64,000 bases of DNA from Oceanospirillum linum (GCF_001995095.2 NZ_MTSD02000006.1:1-64000), one strand, 5' to 3'. Numbered from the stretch's first letter, positions 38,673-47,880 are shown. Program-made: numbers and translations. Notes: generated by a model not told the origin, from the sequence alone.

Positions 38673-40322
38673 TCAGTTCGAGGCAATCGGTGGCGGTGAG
38701 AGAGGATAGTGACCTGCTTCATTTTTTGTCGGTGTCAGTGACATTTTTGTGGCAGGACTTATCTGCATCTCCTCTTTTTTCAGATTAGGATTCCAGCGCA
38801 GATCCAGCTCTTTTAACTCGGGCAGATCCAGCTTTAGTTTTTCAAATTTCCCTTTACTCAAAACCAGTTTTTTAAGCTTAGGCTGGTTGGTAAGCTGCAG
38901 TTTTTTTATCGCTGTCTGATTGATAAACAGGGCTTCCAGATTAGGCTGAGCTGCGAACTGCGCATGTTTCAACGGGTTTCCAGTGAGCCTCAGCTGTTTG
39001 AGTTGAGGCTGGGCTGATAACTTGAATCCAGTCAGATTATTCTCCCGCAGATTTAGCTTTTGCAATTTAGGGAGTGTTGGCAACGTAATGCTTTTCAGCA
39101 GATTGTTACTCAGATCAATATTGGCCAGATAACGACTGGAAGGCAGAAGTACCTTTTTTAATGCTTGCTTCTGACTATGGATAACCAGAGATTCAAGACC
39201 GGAAAGATGGCTCAGGTTAAGCTGTTCAACACCCGGAGAAAGACGAAGCTTCAGGCTGCGAATATTGCTGAGTACTTTAAACGCATGAGGTTCTATATCA
39301 CGCCCTACACGGCAGTCCAGGCTGAAAACCTCAACGGTGTAATCCAGCTGGTTTGCATCAATACAATACAGAAATAAACTGCTGTTACCCAGAGCCTTGT
39401 ACAGGTCCGGCAAAGGGTTGTTTTTTACATTCAGACGATTCAGTTGTCGCAAGCCGTTTAAATCCAACGCGGTCAGACGGTTGTTATTCAGCTCCAGCTC
39501 GCGGATATTGGGGGCCTGACTCAGGTCAATCGCCTTCAGTTGTTGATGACGGATAGCCAGTTGCTTCAGTTTTGGGGTTGACCCTAGCTCAATGGTTGTC
39601 AGATTACCTTCCTGTAACCAGAGCTTTTCCAGGTCTGGCTGTGTATCCAGCGTGAGCTTCTGTAAAGGTGTCTTTCGAATCTCCAGGTTGACCAGTTTCT
39701 GAGTGCTGGAAAAGTCCAGCCAGTTAAGCTGGGACCGGTCGCTGTAGAAGTCTTCCAGAGACGGCGTGTTAAGGATCAGTTTGTTCAGAGATTTACTGTT
39801 GAGAAGGCTAAGTGAGCGCAGTTCAGATTGATGGATTTTCAGCTTTGTCATGTCTTCGAAACCCAGGGTCAGCTCTTCCAGTGCAGGCATCGCTTGCAGG
39901 GCATCTTCCGCAATTTCTCCATCTCTGCCGTCAAGAGCCAGAGTTCTGAGCTGAGGGTAATGGCTGAACTTCATTGCCTTCAGGTGGTTTGACGGGAAAA
40001 GCTTCAGACTCTCAAGTTGACTGTTTGCCCGAATATCCAGCCAGCTGATCTCATTAAGGCTCAGATCCAGTTTCTGAAGGTTTGGAAAGTAAAAAAGCTC
40101 ATCTGCGGATTGAATATTGCGCAGGCTACAGTCTAGCTCAGTGATTTCTGCCGGGTCGGAAATCTTCTGTTCAAGTACACAGGCTTTAAAATTTTCATCC
40201 CGAAAAGGAATCTGTTCAATACTGACAGACTGCTTACCTGTTGACTGTATGCCAGCGCAACCGTTCAGCAATACCGTCGTAAAAAAAGTGAAAAAAAGAA
40301 CAGAGCGAGTAGACCGGGACAC
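38673..40322 (-). CDS. leucine-rich-repeat lipoprotein
   Basis: Predicted outer-membrane lipoprotein of 549 residues. The signal peptide ends in the lipobox LNGC (Cys22), followed by Ala, so outer-membrane sorting is likely. From about residue 60 to the C terminus the protein is made of repeats of roughly 20-23 residues built on LxxLxLxxN (for example LQKLDLSLNEISWLDI, IRELELNNNRLTALDL, LQKLNLRENNLTGFKL). A second short cysteine-bearing segment interrupts them near residues 320-345. No enzymatic domain is visible. The function is unknown; bacterial LRR proteins usually bind proteins or glycans at the surface. It is a single-gene unit convergent with the GMC gene. Confidence 0.75.
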   Translation of the reverse strand: MSRSTRSVLFFTFFTTVLLNGCAGIQSTGKQSVSIEQIPFRDENFKACVLEQKISDPAEITELDCSLRNIQSADELFYFPNLQKLDLSLNEISWLDIRANSQLESLKLFPSNHLKAMKFSHYPQLRTLALDGRDGEIAEDALQAMPALEELTLGFEDMTKLKIHQSELRSLSLLNSKSLNKLILNTPSLEDFYSDRSQLNWLDFSSTQKLVNLEIRKTPLQKLTLDTQPDLEKLWLQEGNLTTIELGSTPKLKQLAIRHQQLKAIDLSQAPNIRELELNNNRLTALDLNGLRQLNRLNVKNNPLPDLYKALGNSSLFLYCIDANQLDYTVEVFSLDCRVGRDIEPHAFKVLSNIRSLKLRLSPGVEQLNLSHLSGLESLVIHSQKQALKKVLLPSSRYLANIDLSNNLLKSITLPTLPKLQKLNLRENNLTGFKLSAQPQLKQLRLTGNPLKHAQFAAQPNLEALFINQTAIKKLQLTNQPKLKKLVLSKGKFEKLKLDLPELKELDLRWNPNLKKEEMQISPATKMSLTPTKNEAGHYPLSPPPIASN

Positions 40323-40448
40323 GGCAGATCCTTCTAAGGTTGATGGGACTGATATTCGGGCGTAATAGAGGCCAAATGTAGAGGATCACAGCCACTCTGT
40401 CGAGATATCAGGAGGCTGCTGATCAATACGGAGCTATGAAGGCTTTTA

Positions 40449-41498
40449 TCAGATGAGCTGAGAGCGCTGAGTTACCACGGGGTGTGGGTTTATATTTTCC
40501 TCCTGATCCTGCAGGCGTTTACGCTCTTCTCTAGGGGTCAGACCGTAGTGATTTCGGTATGCCGTGCTGAAATAAGAGGCACTGGCAAAACCACAGGACA
40601 GGCCCACCTGAAGCACGGGCTTGTCGGTTTGGCGCAGTAATTTCCGAGCATGTTCAAGCCGCAACTCAAGATAGTGTTTGGAAGGCACTGTTTGCAGGTG
40701 TTTCTTAAACAGGCGTTCCAGATGGCGACGGGAAACACCTACATGTCGAGCCAGATCATCGGCACTTAAAGGTTCTTCAATATTGGCTTCGATCAGCTGC
40801 ACAGCCTCGATCAGCTTGGGCTGGCTGGCACCAATCCGGGTTTTCAGTGGGATTCTTTGGGGGTCATCTCCCGTGCGCATACGTTCGCAAACAAACTGCT
40901 CTGAAATAGATGCAGCCAGATCCATCCCGTGCTGCTGGCGGATCAGAAACAGCATCATATCCATAGCCGCCGTGCCACCACTACAGGTGTAGCGTTTATC
41001 ATCGATCTCAAACAGGTTATTGGTGACCTGAGTATGGGGGAAATCTTCCCGGAGACTGTCGATATCCCACCAGTGAATCGTCGCTTTATGATTGTTTAAA
41101 AGACCCGCACAGGCCAGAATATAAGAACCGGTTCCTATGCCTCCGATAGCCATTTGGTTGTCCCTTTGCTGACGTAGCCAAGCGATAATGGCATCATTAC
41201 CAGTTCGGGCTATCGGACTGGCGCCGCAGACAAAAATAGCATCCAGCTCCGGCAGGTCATTCAGGCTGTGATTAACGAGTGTTTGTACTCCAAAGCTACT
41301 GGCGACCGCTTCACCGTCATGACTGATCAGCGTTGTTTCGTAGAAATCGTCACCGGTTATCCAGTTTGCCATGCGTAACGGCTCAATCGCTGATGAAAAA
41401 GCGATCAGAGAGTAGTTGGGCACAAGCAAAAAGCCATAGCGCTTAGGCCGGGCTTTAGCGGTGAAATTCTTGGTTCGTCCTGACTGACTGGCTTGCAA
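40449..41498 (-). CDS. GlxA-family AraC-type regulator (ArgR-like), candidate regulator of the AST locus
   Basis: A DJ-1/PfpI-like N-terminal domain (about residues 15-190, RYGFLLVPNYSLIAFSSAIEPLRMAN; an inactive amidase used as a sensor) is followed by a C-terminal AraC/XylS DNA-binding domain with two helix-turn-helix units (LSADDLARHVGVSRRHLERLFKKHL and VLQVGLSCGFASASYFSTAYRNHYG). I choose TTG at 41498, preceded by AGGAG at 7 bases, giving 349 residues; the ATG 19 codons upstream has no ribosome-binding site and adds an atypical basic leader. The Pseudomonas arginine regulator ArgR is of this family. The gene is divergent from astC, and an ArgR-like direct repeat lies between them, so it probably activates arginine catabolism. 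Confidence 0.85.
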   Translation of the reverse strand: MQASQSGRTKNFTAKARPKRYGFLLVPNYSLIAFSSAIEPLRMANWITGDDFYETTLISHDGEAVASSFGVQTLVNHSLNDLPELDAIFVCGASPIARTGNDAIIAWLRQQRDNQMAIGGIGTGSYILACAGLLNNHKATIHWWDIDSLREDFPHTQVTNNLFEIDDKRYTCSGGTAAMDMMLFLIRQQHGMDLAASISEQFVCERMRTGDDPQRIPLKTRIGASQPKLIEAVQLIEANIEEPLSADDLARHVGVSRRHLERLFKKHLQTVPSKHYLELRLEHARKLLRQTDKPVLQVGLSCGFASASYFSTAYRNHYGLTPREERKRLQDQEENINPHPVVTQRSQLI

Positions 41499-41620
41499 CG
41501 GATATCTCCTGAATGATCGTCTCAGACAGCGTACTTGGATGAGCGTATTTGGCATATTGGGTTCAAACCAACTGTAGAATACCGTTTTACGGAACTGATA
41601 GCCGCTGACAGATTAACAAA

Positions 41621-41657
41621 TGTCAGCTTAGAGCAAGTTTGTGTCGCGCTATAACAA
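41621..41657. promoter_or_regulatory. ArgR-type direct-repeat operator upstream of astC
   Basis: Two half-sites 21 bases apart: TGTCAG-N8-AA (41621-41636), then five bases, then TGTCGC-N8-AA (41642-41657). This is the spacing and nearly the sequence of the Pseudomonas aeruginosa ArgR consensus TGTCGC-N8-AA-N5 in direct repeat. The second half-site overlaps a possible -35 (TGTCGC, 41642-41647), with TATGTT at 41665-41670 17 bases further as a possible -10. This fits activation of astC by the facing GlxA/AraC-type protein. Confidence 0.65.
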
Positions 41658-41788
41658 ATCCGACTATGTTATCCCAGCCCGCTTTTACCGATACTGTAAA
41701 CAGAAGATTTTCTGGTTTTATCTGGAAGGCATAGTCGTTTCAGACTCAATCGGAAGGCACGCAATACTAACCACGTGCTTTACAATAA

Positions 41789-43114
<1,326 letters not shown>

Positions 43115-43143
43115 TAGCCCGACCTGACAGCTCTGATAAATCT

Positions 43144-43181
43144 AAAACGGCCATAGGTGAAAACCTCTGGCCGTTTTTTTT
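43144..43181 (+). terminator. astC terminator
   Basis: AAAACGGCCA pairs with TGGCCGTTTT around a loop of about 14 bases, followed by eight T. It isolates astC from the next genes. Confidence 0.85.
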
Positions 43182-43225
43182 GTGTCTGTTTAGGTCTTGC
43201 TTTTTTCTGTGCTACAGGTAATTGT

Positions 43226-43251
43226 TGTCCTGTGTCCCGGTTTTAAGGACA
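43226..43251. promoter_or_regulatory. possible operator of the HTH-NTase-PP2C cassette
   Basis: TGTCCT and AGGACA form a 6-bp inverted repeat with a 14-base spacer, 19 bases before the first gene of the cassette. It would suit autoregulation by the winged-helix protein. The arms are short, so chance is not excluded. Confidence 0.3.
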
Positions 43252-43269
43252 TTGGTCTTTGGAGGGATG

Positions 43270-43914
43270 ATGAAAAGTCAAGATGTTGTTCTGATGCTGA
43301 AGCTGATTTCTTTGCAAAAACAAGAAGTGCCGCGGTCAAGTTTTGATGGGGTTCGTAATGCTTGGCCAGTAGATTGGTGCGATTGGGATGAGGAATTAGA
43401 AAATAGAGGTTTTTTAGATAGCGTAAATGCAGAGCAATTCAGAGCAGCGGTATATACCGCTCGTTCTTTAGAGTTGGAAACAGGGATTAGTAAGACGCAA
43501 GTTAATGAATCGTTGAAGCGTTGCATTGATATTGGGCTCGTCAAAAAAGATAGGAAATATGGTGTCCCGCGCTGTAATTATGTAGCTCTGGAAGAGGTTT
43601 TGATCTCGGGGGCTAAGTATTTTTTTCATGTAAAACCCGGGACTCTAGTAAGGGGGATAGGAACCGCATTTGCTGCTCCGGTTTTGCATGAAATGCTTAT
43701 TAGCGCAGGTGATTTAATTCCTGTATGGCCAGATGCATCTGGTCATAGTAAGGGACTTGCTATTGAACCTTTGCATAAGTCGGTTACCTTTGCTGTTCGA
43801 AAAGATCCTGAACTATATGCTCTATTAGCACTTGTTGATGCTATTAGAGTTGGTCAGCCTAGAGAGGCTAATTTGGCAAAAGACATGCTGAAAAAGAGGA
43901 TGAGGCCATTATGA
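43270..43914 (+). CDS. winged-helix protein, partner of an AbiEii-like nucleotidyltransferase
   Basis: About 214 residues. A helix-turn-helix is visible at about residues 50-90 (SLELETGISKTQVNESLKRCIDIGLVKKD), a MarR/IclR-like winged helix. The C-terminal end, DPELYALLALVDAIRVGQPREANLAKDMLKKRM, is a pattern I associate with HTH proteins encoded beside nucleotidyltransferases. The start is uncertain between two adjacent ATG codons (43267, 43270); GGAGGG lies just before them. It overlaps the nucleotidyltransferase gene by 4 bases (ATGA). The probable role is antitoxin-like repressor or target recogniser. The DNA is more A+T-rich than the flanking AST genes and the codon use differs, which suggests transfer. 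Confidence 0.7.
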   Translation: MKSQDVVLMLKLISLQKQEVPRSSFDGVRNAWPVDWCDWDEELENRGFLDSVNAEQFRAAVYTARSLELETGISKTQVNESLKRCIDIGLVKKDRKYGVPRCNYVALEEVLISGAKYFFHVKPGTLVRGIGTAFAAPVLHEMLISAGDLIPVWPDASGHSKGLAIEPLHKSVTFAVRKDPELYALLALVDAIRVGQPREANLAKDMLKKRMRPL

Positions 43915-44618
43915 GTGAGCGGATCACACAGAAGCAAATGTTGATTCAAGTTGCAGAGGCGTTAGGAAGCGACTTACGGAAAGAGGTGGCCTTTGTCGGT
44001 GGTTGTACAACGGCCTTATTCATCAGTGATGAAGTGACACTGGAAAGTATACGAAGTACAGACGATGTCGATCTGATTATTCATGTAATTGGGTATAACG
44101 GTTTCGATAAACTTCAGCGTCAACTTCAGGTGAATGGCTTTAGAAATTCCATGCCTGAACCTGGGGATGAGAATGAGCCCATTTGTGCGATGAAGCTAGG
44201 GCAATTGAGAGTTGATTTTATGCCTGATGATGAGGCTGTGTTGGGTTTTACAAATCGTTGGTATCGGGCAGCGCTAGAAAACTCGGAAAGCTATGCTTTG
44301 ACGGCTGAGTTGGTTATTCGCCTAGTTGACCCAGTATATTTTATTGCCACTAAGTTAGAGGCCTGGAAAGGAAGGGGTGGTGGCGATGTTCTGGGGAGCC
44401 GCGATCTTGAGGATATTCTGAATGTTGTTGATGGGCGCCCAGAACTTACTGATGAAATTCATCAAGGTCCTGAAGATGTAAGAGCGTATATAGAAGAAGA
44501 GTTCAGAGCTTTGCTTGAAAACAGTATGTTTGAATATGCTATTTCCAGTCAGGCTGACGGCTATGATGAGCGTGAAAACATTCTGTTTCAGCGTATTGAA
44601 AAAATGGCTGGAGTCTAA
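43911..44618 (+). CDS. nucleotidyltransferase, AbiEii/AbiGii toxin-like
   Basis: 235 residues with the minimal nucleotidyltransferase core: the glycine pair in FVGGCTTALF (Gly30-Gly31), the acidic pair in STDDVDLI (Asp52 and Asp54) and a third acid in LRVDFM (Asp102). All three metal ligands are therefore present and the enzyme looks active. The later segment DPVYFIATKLEAWKGRGGGDVLGSRDLEDILNVVDGRPEL is the typical helix that follows in AbiEii-like and DUF1814-like proteins. Related toxins nucleotidylate tRNA or proteins. It overlaps the upstream HTH gene by 4 bases; the PP2C-like gene begins 2 bases after its stop codon. Confidence 0.8.
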   Translation: MSERITQKQMLIQVAEALGSDLRKEVAFVGGCTTALFISDEVTLESIRSTDDVDLIIHVIGYNGFDKLQRQLQVNGFRNSMPEPGDENEPICAMKLGQLRVDFMPDDEAVLGFTNRWYRAALENSESYALTAELVIRLVDPVYFIATKLEAWKGRGGGDVLGSRDLEDILNVVDGRPELTDEIHQGPEDVRAYIEEEFRALLENSMFEYAISSQADGYDERENILFQRIEKMAGV

Positions 44619-44620
44619 AA

Positions 44621-45310
44621 ATGCACATGGAGTGGCGCAGTAAGAAGGGACAGGGAAGGTTAAGCAACTCTGATGCAGCGGCAATAGTTGCATTTGGATC
44701 TGTGATTGGCATTGTTGTTGTGGATGCGGCTGAAAGCCGACAAAGTTGTGAATTTGCAAATTTGTGGGCTAAGCGCTGTGTTGAGCTTGTTGAACCGGAG
44801 GATCTTTTCTCCTCAGAATCCTTGATACTGAAAATCCAGAGTCAATGGCGATCCCTTCGTTTGCAATGTCTTCATGAAAAAGCCAGCTATTCTCTAGTGA
44901 TTGTAGATACAAAGAATCGGAATGGTTTGCTGCTGTTTGTAGGAGATGTCAGGGCAGGCTTGCTAGAAGAAAATGGGGATATAAAGTGGATCAATGATCC
45001 TCACACAATGGAGTTTCAGCAGCTTGAATATCAGACGGGCATGGCCCTATCAGAAGACTCGCGGCACCAGCTCACTCGCTGTTATAAAGCACAGCGTTTT
45101 GCTAAGCCCGAAAGTGTTTCTTTTCAGCTGGGTGAAGACTCTGATTTTATATTGTGCTCAGATGGCTACTGGCGCGAACATCTTCAGGATCAAGTGATGC
45201 TATCTGATGTAAACGATGACTGCAGCGTTTTGCTATTACTAAAAGACCTTTCTGCTTTGAGTGTTAGATCAGATACTGATAATTTTTATCTAAGAGAAAA
45301 GCTTTCATAA
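44621..45310 (+). CDS. PP2C-like (PPM family) phosphatase domain protein
   Basis: 229 residues with a shrunken PP2C pattern: GRLSNSDAAAI (Asp18; compare RxxNED), IGIVVVDAAES (Asp35; the canonical DG is DA here), LLLFVGDVRAGLL (compare GDSRxyL), DFILCSDGYW (Asp181) and NDDCSVLLLL (Asp199/200; compare DNxT). The metal-binding aspartates are kept although the DGMGGH motif is not, so it may still bind metal. No membrane or sensor domain is present. It is co-transcribed with the HTH and nucleotidyltransferase genes. A role in reversing modification is inference; the PP2C-like de-AMPylase SidD of Legionella shows that this fold can remove nucleotides. Confidence 0.65.
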   Translation: MHMEWRSKKGQGRLSNSDAAAIVAFGSVIGIVVVDAAESRQSCEFANLWAKRCVELVEPEDLFSSESLILKIQSQWRSLRLQCLHEKASYSLVIVDTKNRNGLLLFVGDVRAGLLEENGDIKWINDPHTMEFQQLEYQTGMALSEDSRHQLTRCYKAQRFAKPESVSFQLGEDSDFILCSDGYWREHLQDQVMLSDVNDDCSVLLLLKDLSALSVRSDTDNFYLREKLS

Positions 45311-45367
45311 CGCCGAGCTGGCCTTGTTGTTAGAATTCTATTTTAGAGCATTCAGGCCTCCCCCCCA

Positions 45368-45393
45368 TGTCCCCAATCTAAAAAAAAGGTCGC
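45368..45393. promoter_or_regulatory. weak ArgR-like half-sites upstream of the second AST transcription unit
   Basis: TGTCCC-N8-AA at 45368-45383, then GGTCGC at 45388-45393. Each half-site differs from TGTCGC at one base, but the period is 20 rather than 21. It lies about 70-90 bases before the M20 hydrolase start, where a second arginine-responsive promoter is needed after the cassette. Confidence 0.3.
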
Positions 45394-45459
45394 ATCCCGG
45401 ACAGAAACTCTTGCGTGCTTCAACAATAATGGAGACAACGCAAAAAAGGATGTCTTGAG

Positions 45460-46701
45460 ATGAGTAACGACTTTACCCCATGGCTTGAGTGGATCGATTC
45501 ACAGCACGACACCATGCTGGCCAATACCATTGCCCTTTCTGAAATCAACTCAGGCAGTCTGAATGCTGACGGTGTTAACCGTGTCGGTGATGCTCTGATC
45601 CGAATTTGTGAGCCTTTAGGTGGAGAGGTTGAGCGCATTAAGGTGGCTCCCTTCCAAAGCGTTAATAATCAAGGCGTTGTTGAAGAGTTTCCCCTGGGCG
45701 ATGCGATCCGTATTCGCAAGCGTCCGGAAGCGCCGCTACAGATTTTTTTCTGCGGCCATATGGATACCGTATTTGCTATTGACCATCATTTTCAGACGAT
45801 CACTTGGTTGGATGATGACACTCTGAATGGCCCCGGTGTTGCTGATCTTAAAGGCGGTTTGATGGTGATGCTGACGGCTATTCAGGCCCTGGAACGCAGC
45901 CCGTTTGCTGAACGTATCGGTTGGGAGATTCTGTTTAATCCTGATGAGGAGATAGGTTCAGCGGCAAGTGCGCCTCTGATTGCCGAGGCAGCTCAGCGCG
46001 TTAATCTGGGTCTTATCTACGAACCCAGCTTCCCGGATGGCAATCTGGCCGGTGAGCGTAAAGGCAGTGGTAACTTCAGTGTCGTCATTCGTGGCCGGGC
46101 TGCCCATGCCGGTCGTGAACACCATCTGGGCCGAAACGCTATTCGCGCCATGGCGGACTTTATCGCGATGCTGGATGACCTCAATGGTCAGCGTGATGGC
46201 GTAACGATCAATCCTGGCTTTATCGAAGGCGGCGGTGCGGTCAATATTGTGCCGGATCTGTGCGTTTCTAAATTTAATATTCGCCTGGAACAGCCGGAAG
46301 ATGAGCGCTGGTGCCAGAACCGCTTAGCTGAGATTGTTGCAGCGATCCATGCCCGTGAAGGTATTCTGATTGAGCTGCATGGTGGCTTTACCCGCAAGCC
46401 TAAAGTCTTAACACCTGCTAACGAAAGGCTGTTCCGACTGGCGAAAGATTGCGGGGCTGACCTGGGTATGCAGATTCAGTGGCTGCCAACGGGGGGCTGT
46501 TGCGACGGCAATAATCTGGCGGCGGCGGGTATTCCCAATATCGACACTTTGGGTGTTCAGGGCGGCAAGATTCACTCCGCTGATGAATATGTCAAAGTAT
46601 CCAGCTTTACCAAACGGGCTAAGCTGAGTGCACTGATGCTGATGAAACTGGCCACGTCAGATGATCTGAGCTGGCTGGGTGTTCAGAAGGAGAAAGGTTG
46701 A
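45460..46701 (+). CDS. M20-family metallohydrolase (CPG2-like) in the AST operon
   Basis: Zinc-dependent amidohydrolase of 413 residues of the glutamate carboxypeptidase/ArgE-DapE group. Metal and catalytic residues are visible: GHMDTVFA (His100, Asp102), GPGVADLKGG (Asp129), NPDEEIGS (Glu163, Glu164), YEPSF (Glu188) and a C-terminal His in GKIHSADEYV. It lies directly before aruF-aruG-astD-astB, overlapping aruF, and takes the place where succinylglutamate desuccinylase would be needed. CPG2 enzymes release glutamate from N-acyl-glutamate, so hydrolysis of N-succinylglutamate to glutamate and succinate is a reasonable proposal. No M14-type astE is seen in the window. Confidence 0.85.
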   Translation: MSNDFTPWLEWIDSQHDTMLANTIALSEINSGSLNADGVNRVGDALIRICEPLGGEVERIKVAPFQSVNNQGVVEEFPLGDAIRIRKRPEAPLQIFFCGHMDTVFAIDHHFQTITWLDDDTLNGPGVADLKGGLMVMLTAIQALERSPFAERIGWEILFNPDEEIGSAASAPLIAEAAQRVNLGLIYEPSFPDGNLAGERKGSGNFSVVIRGRAAHAGREHHLGRNAIRAMADFIAMLDDLNGQRDGVTINPGFIEGGGAVNIVPDLCVSKFNIRLEQPEDERWCQNRLAEIVAAIHAREGILIELHGGFTRKPKVLTPANERLFRLAKDCGADLGMQIQWLPTGGCCDGNNLAAAGIPNIDTLGVQGGKIHSADEYVKVSSFTKRAKLSALMLMKLATSDDLSWLGVQKEKG

Positions 46702-47732
46702 TGCTGGTACTGCGCCCTTTAGCGTTTCACGATCTGGCGGGGCTTGAGCGCCTGGCCGTGATCTCTGGTGGCCGTATGACGACCCTGCCGGATAACCGTG
46801 ACCATTTGAGTCAGCTCATCAATAATACCCAGCAGTCACTGCGTAAAGAGGTAGAGCGTCCGGCAGGTGAGAGTTATCACTTTGTACTGGAAGATACTGA
46901 CAGTGGTGAAGTGGTTGGTGTTTCCGGTATTGAGGCGGCGGTGGGGATTGCGTCGCCGTTTTACAGCTACCGTATTGATGATGTGGTGCATGCTTCTAGT
47001 GAGCTACAGATCCATAACCGAGTACCGGCGCTGCATCTTTGCCAGGATTACACGGGAGCGTCCCGCCTTTATACCCTGTTTATGGATGATCAGCTTTTAG
47101 GTAAAGCGTATCGTCAGCCTGAGAATATTCATCTGCTTTCCCGTGCCCGTATGCTGTTTATTGCTGCTCATCCTGAGCGCTTTTCTCCCCGGCTGATTGT
47201 CGAACTACAGGGTGTGGCGGATGAGAAAAATCAGTCGCCGTTCTAGGAGTGTCTGGGGCGACATTTCTTCAATATGGATTTCAACAAAGCCAATTATCTC
47301 ACCGGCATTAACTCCAAAGGCTTTATTGCGGATCTGATGCCGCATTATCCGGTTTATGTTCCTATGCTCAACCCTGATGCTCAGGCTGTTTTGGGTAAGT
47401 CCCGTGAAGATATGCGTGATGTGCAGAAGCTGCTGGAAGAAGAGGGGTTTGAGTATCGCCGTTATGTGGATATTTTTGATGCAGGCCCTACGTTAGAAGC
47501 CCGAACCGAATATGTTCGCTCTGTTAGCCAAAGTCGCTGCATGCCTGTGGTTGTTGGCGTGGGAGATGACGGCGATAGCAATCATTCTCTGGCTCTGATC
47601 AGCAATAATCAACTGAATCATTATCGTTGCATTATGGCATCTATTAACCCAGAGCAGCCGACGCTGAGTGAAGCTCAGGCTGAGGCGCTTCAGCTGGCTT
47701 CCGGCGATAGTGCCCGGTTGCTTTGGCTGTAA
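46701..47732 (+). pseudogene. aruF: aruF, arginine/ornithine N-succinyltransferase alpha subunit, interrupted by an amber codon
   Basis: First enzyme of the AST pathway; in Pseudomonas it is a heteromer of AruF and AruG. The reading frame is a normal AstA-type length (343 codons) except for TAG at 47244-47246, placed exactly where the family motif SPFWE-LGRHFF has Trp; TGG to TAG is a single change. The upstream part has the AruF features VVGVSGIEAAVGI, YTGASRLYTLF and HLLSRARMLFIAAHPERFS. The downstream part continues in the same frame (ECLGRHFFNMDFNKANYL). ATG at 46701 overlaps the TGA of the hydrolase gene. Without readthrough, a 181-residue fragment results. Sequencing error is possible. 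Confidence 0.88.
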
Positions 47733-47880
47733 AGCAGAGCTTGTTCGGTGCGAATCGAAATATGTCTGCACCAGGCTGAAGAACAGGGAAGCATTCAGGC
47801 AGGAAGCTGAAAATGATAATAAACGTCAGTACGGCATAACTGGCAAACAACCTTTCTGAGACTTTGAGGAGCAATCCGCC

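Noticed and set aside
45331-45340. Palindrome TAGAATTCTA downstream of the PP2C gene
   Set aside because: Short and A+T-rich; no second copy flanking the cassette, so it is not an attachment-site candidate.
43182-45459. Search for direct repeats flanking the HTH-NTase-PP2C cassette as insertion scars
   Set aside because: No matching repeats, integrase or transposase were seen at the two junctions; insertion is inferred only from context and composition.
47274-47732. Independent small succinyltransferase-like gene after aruF
   Set aside because: It is the in-frame continuation of aruF beyond the amber codon.
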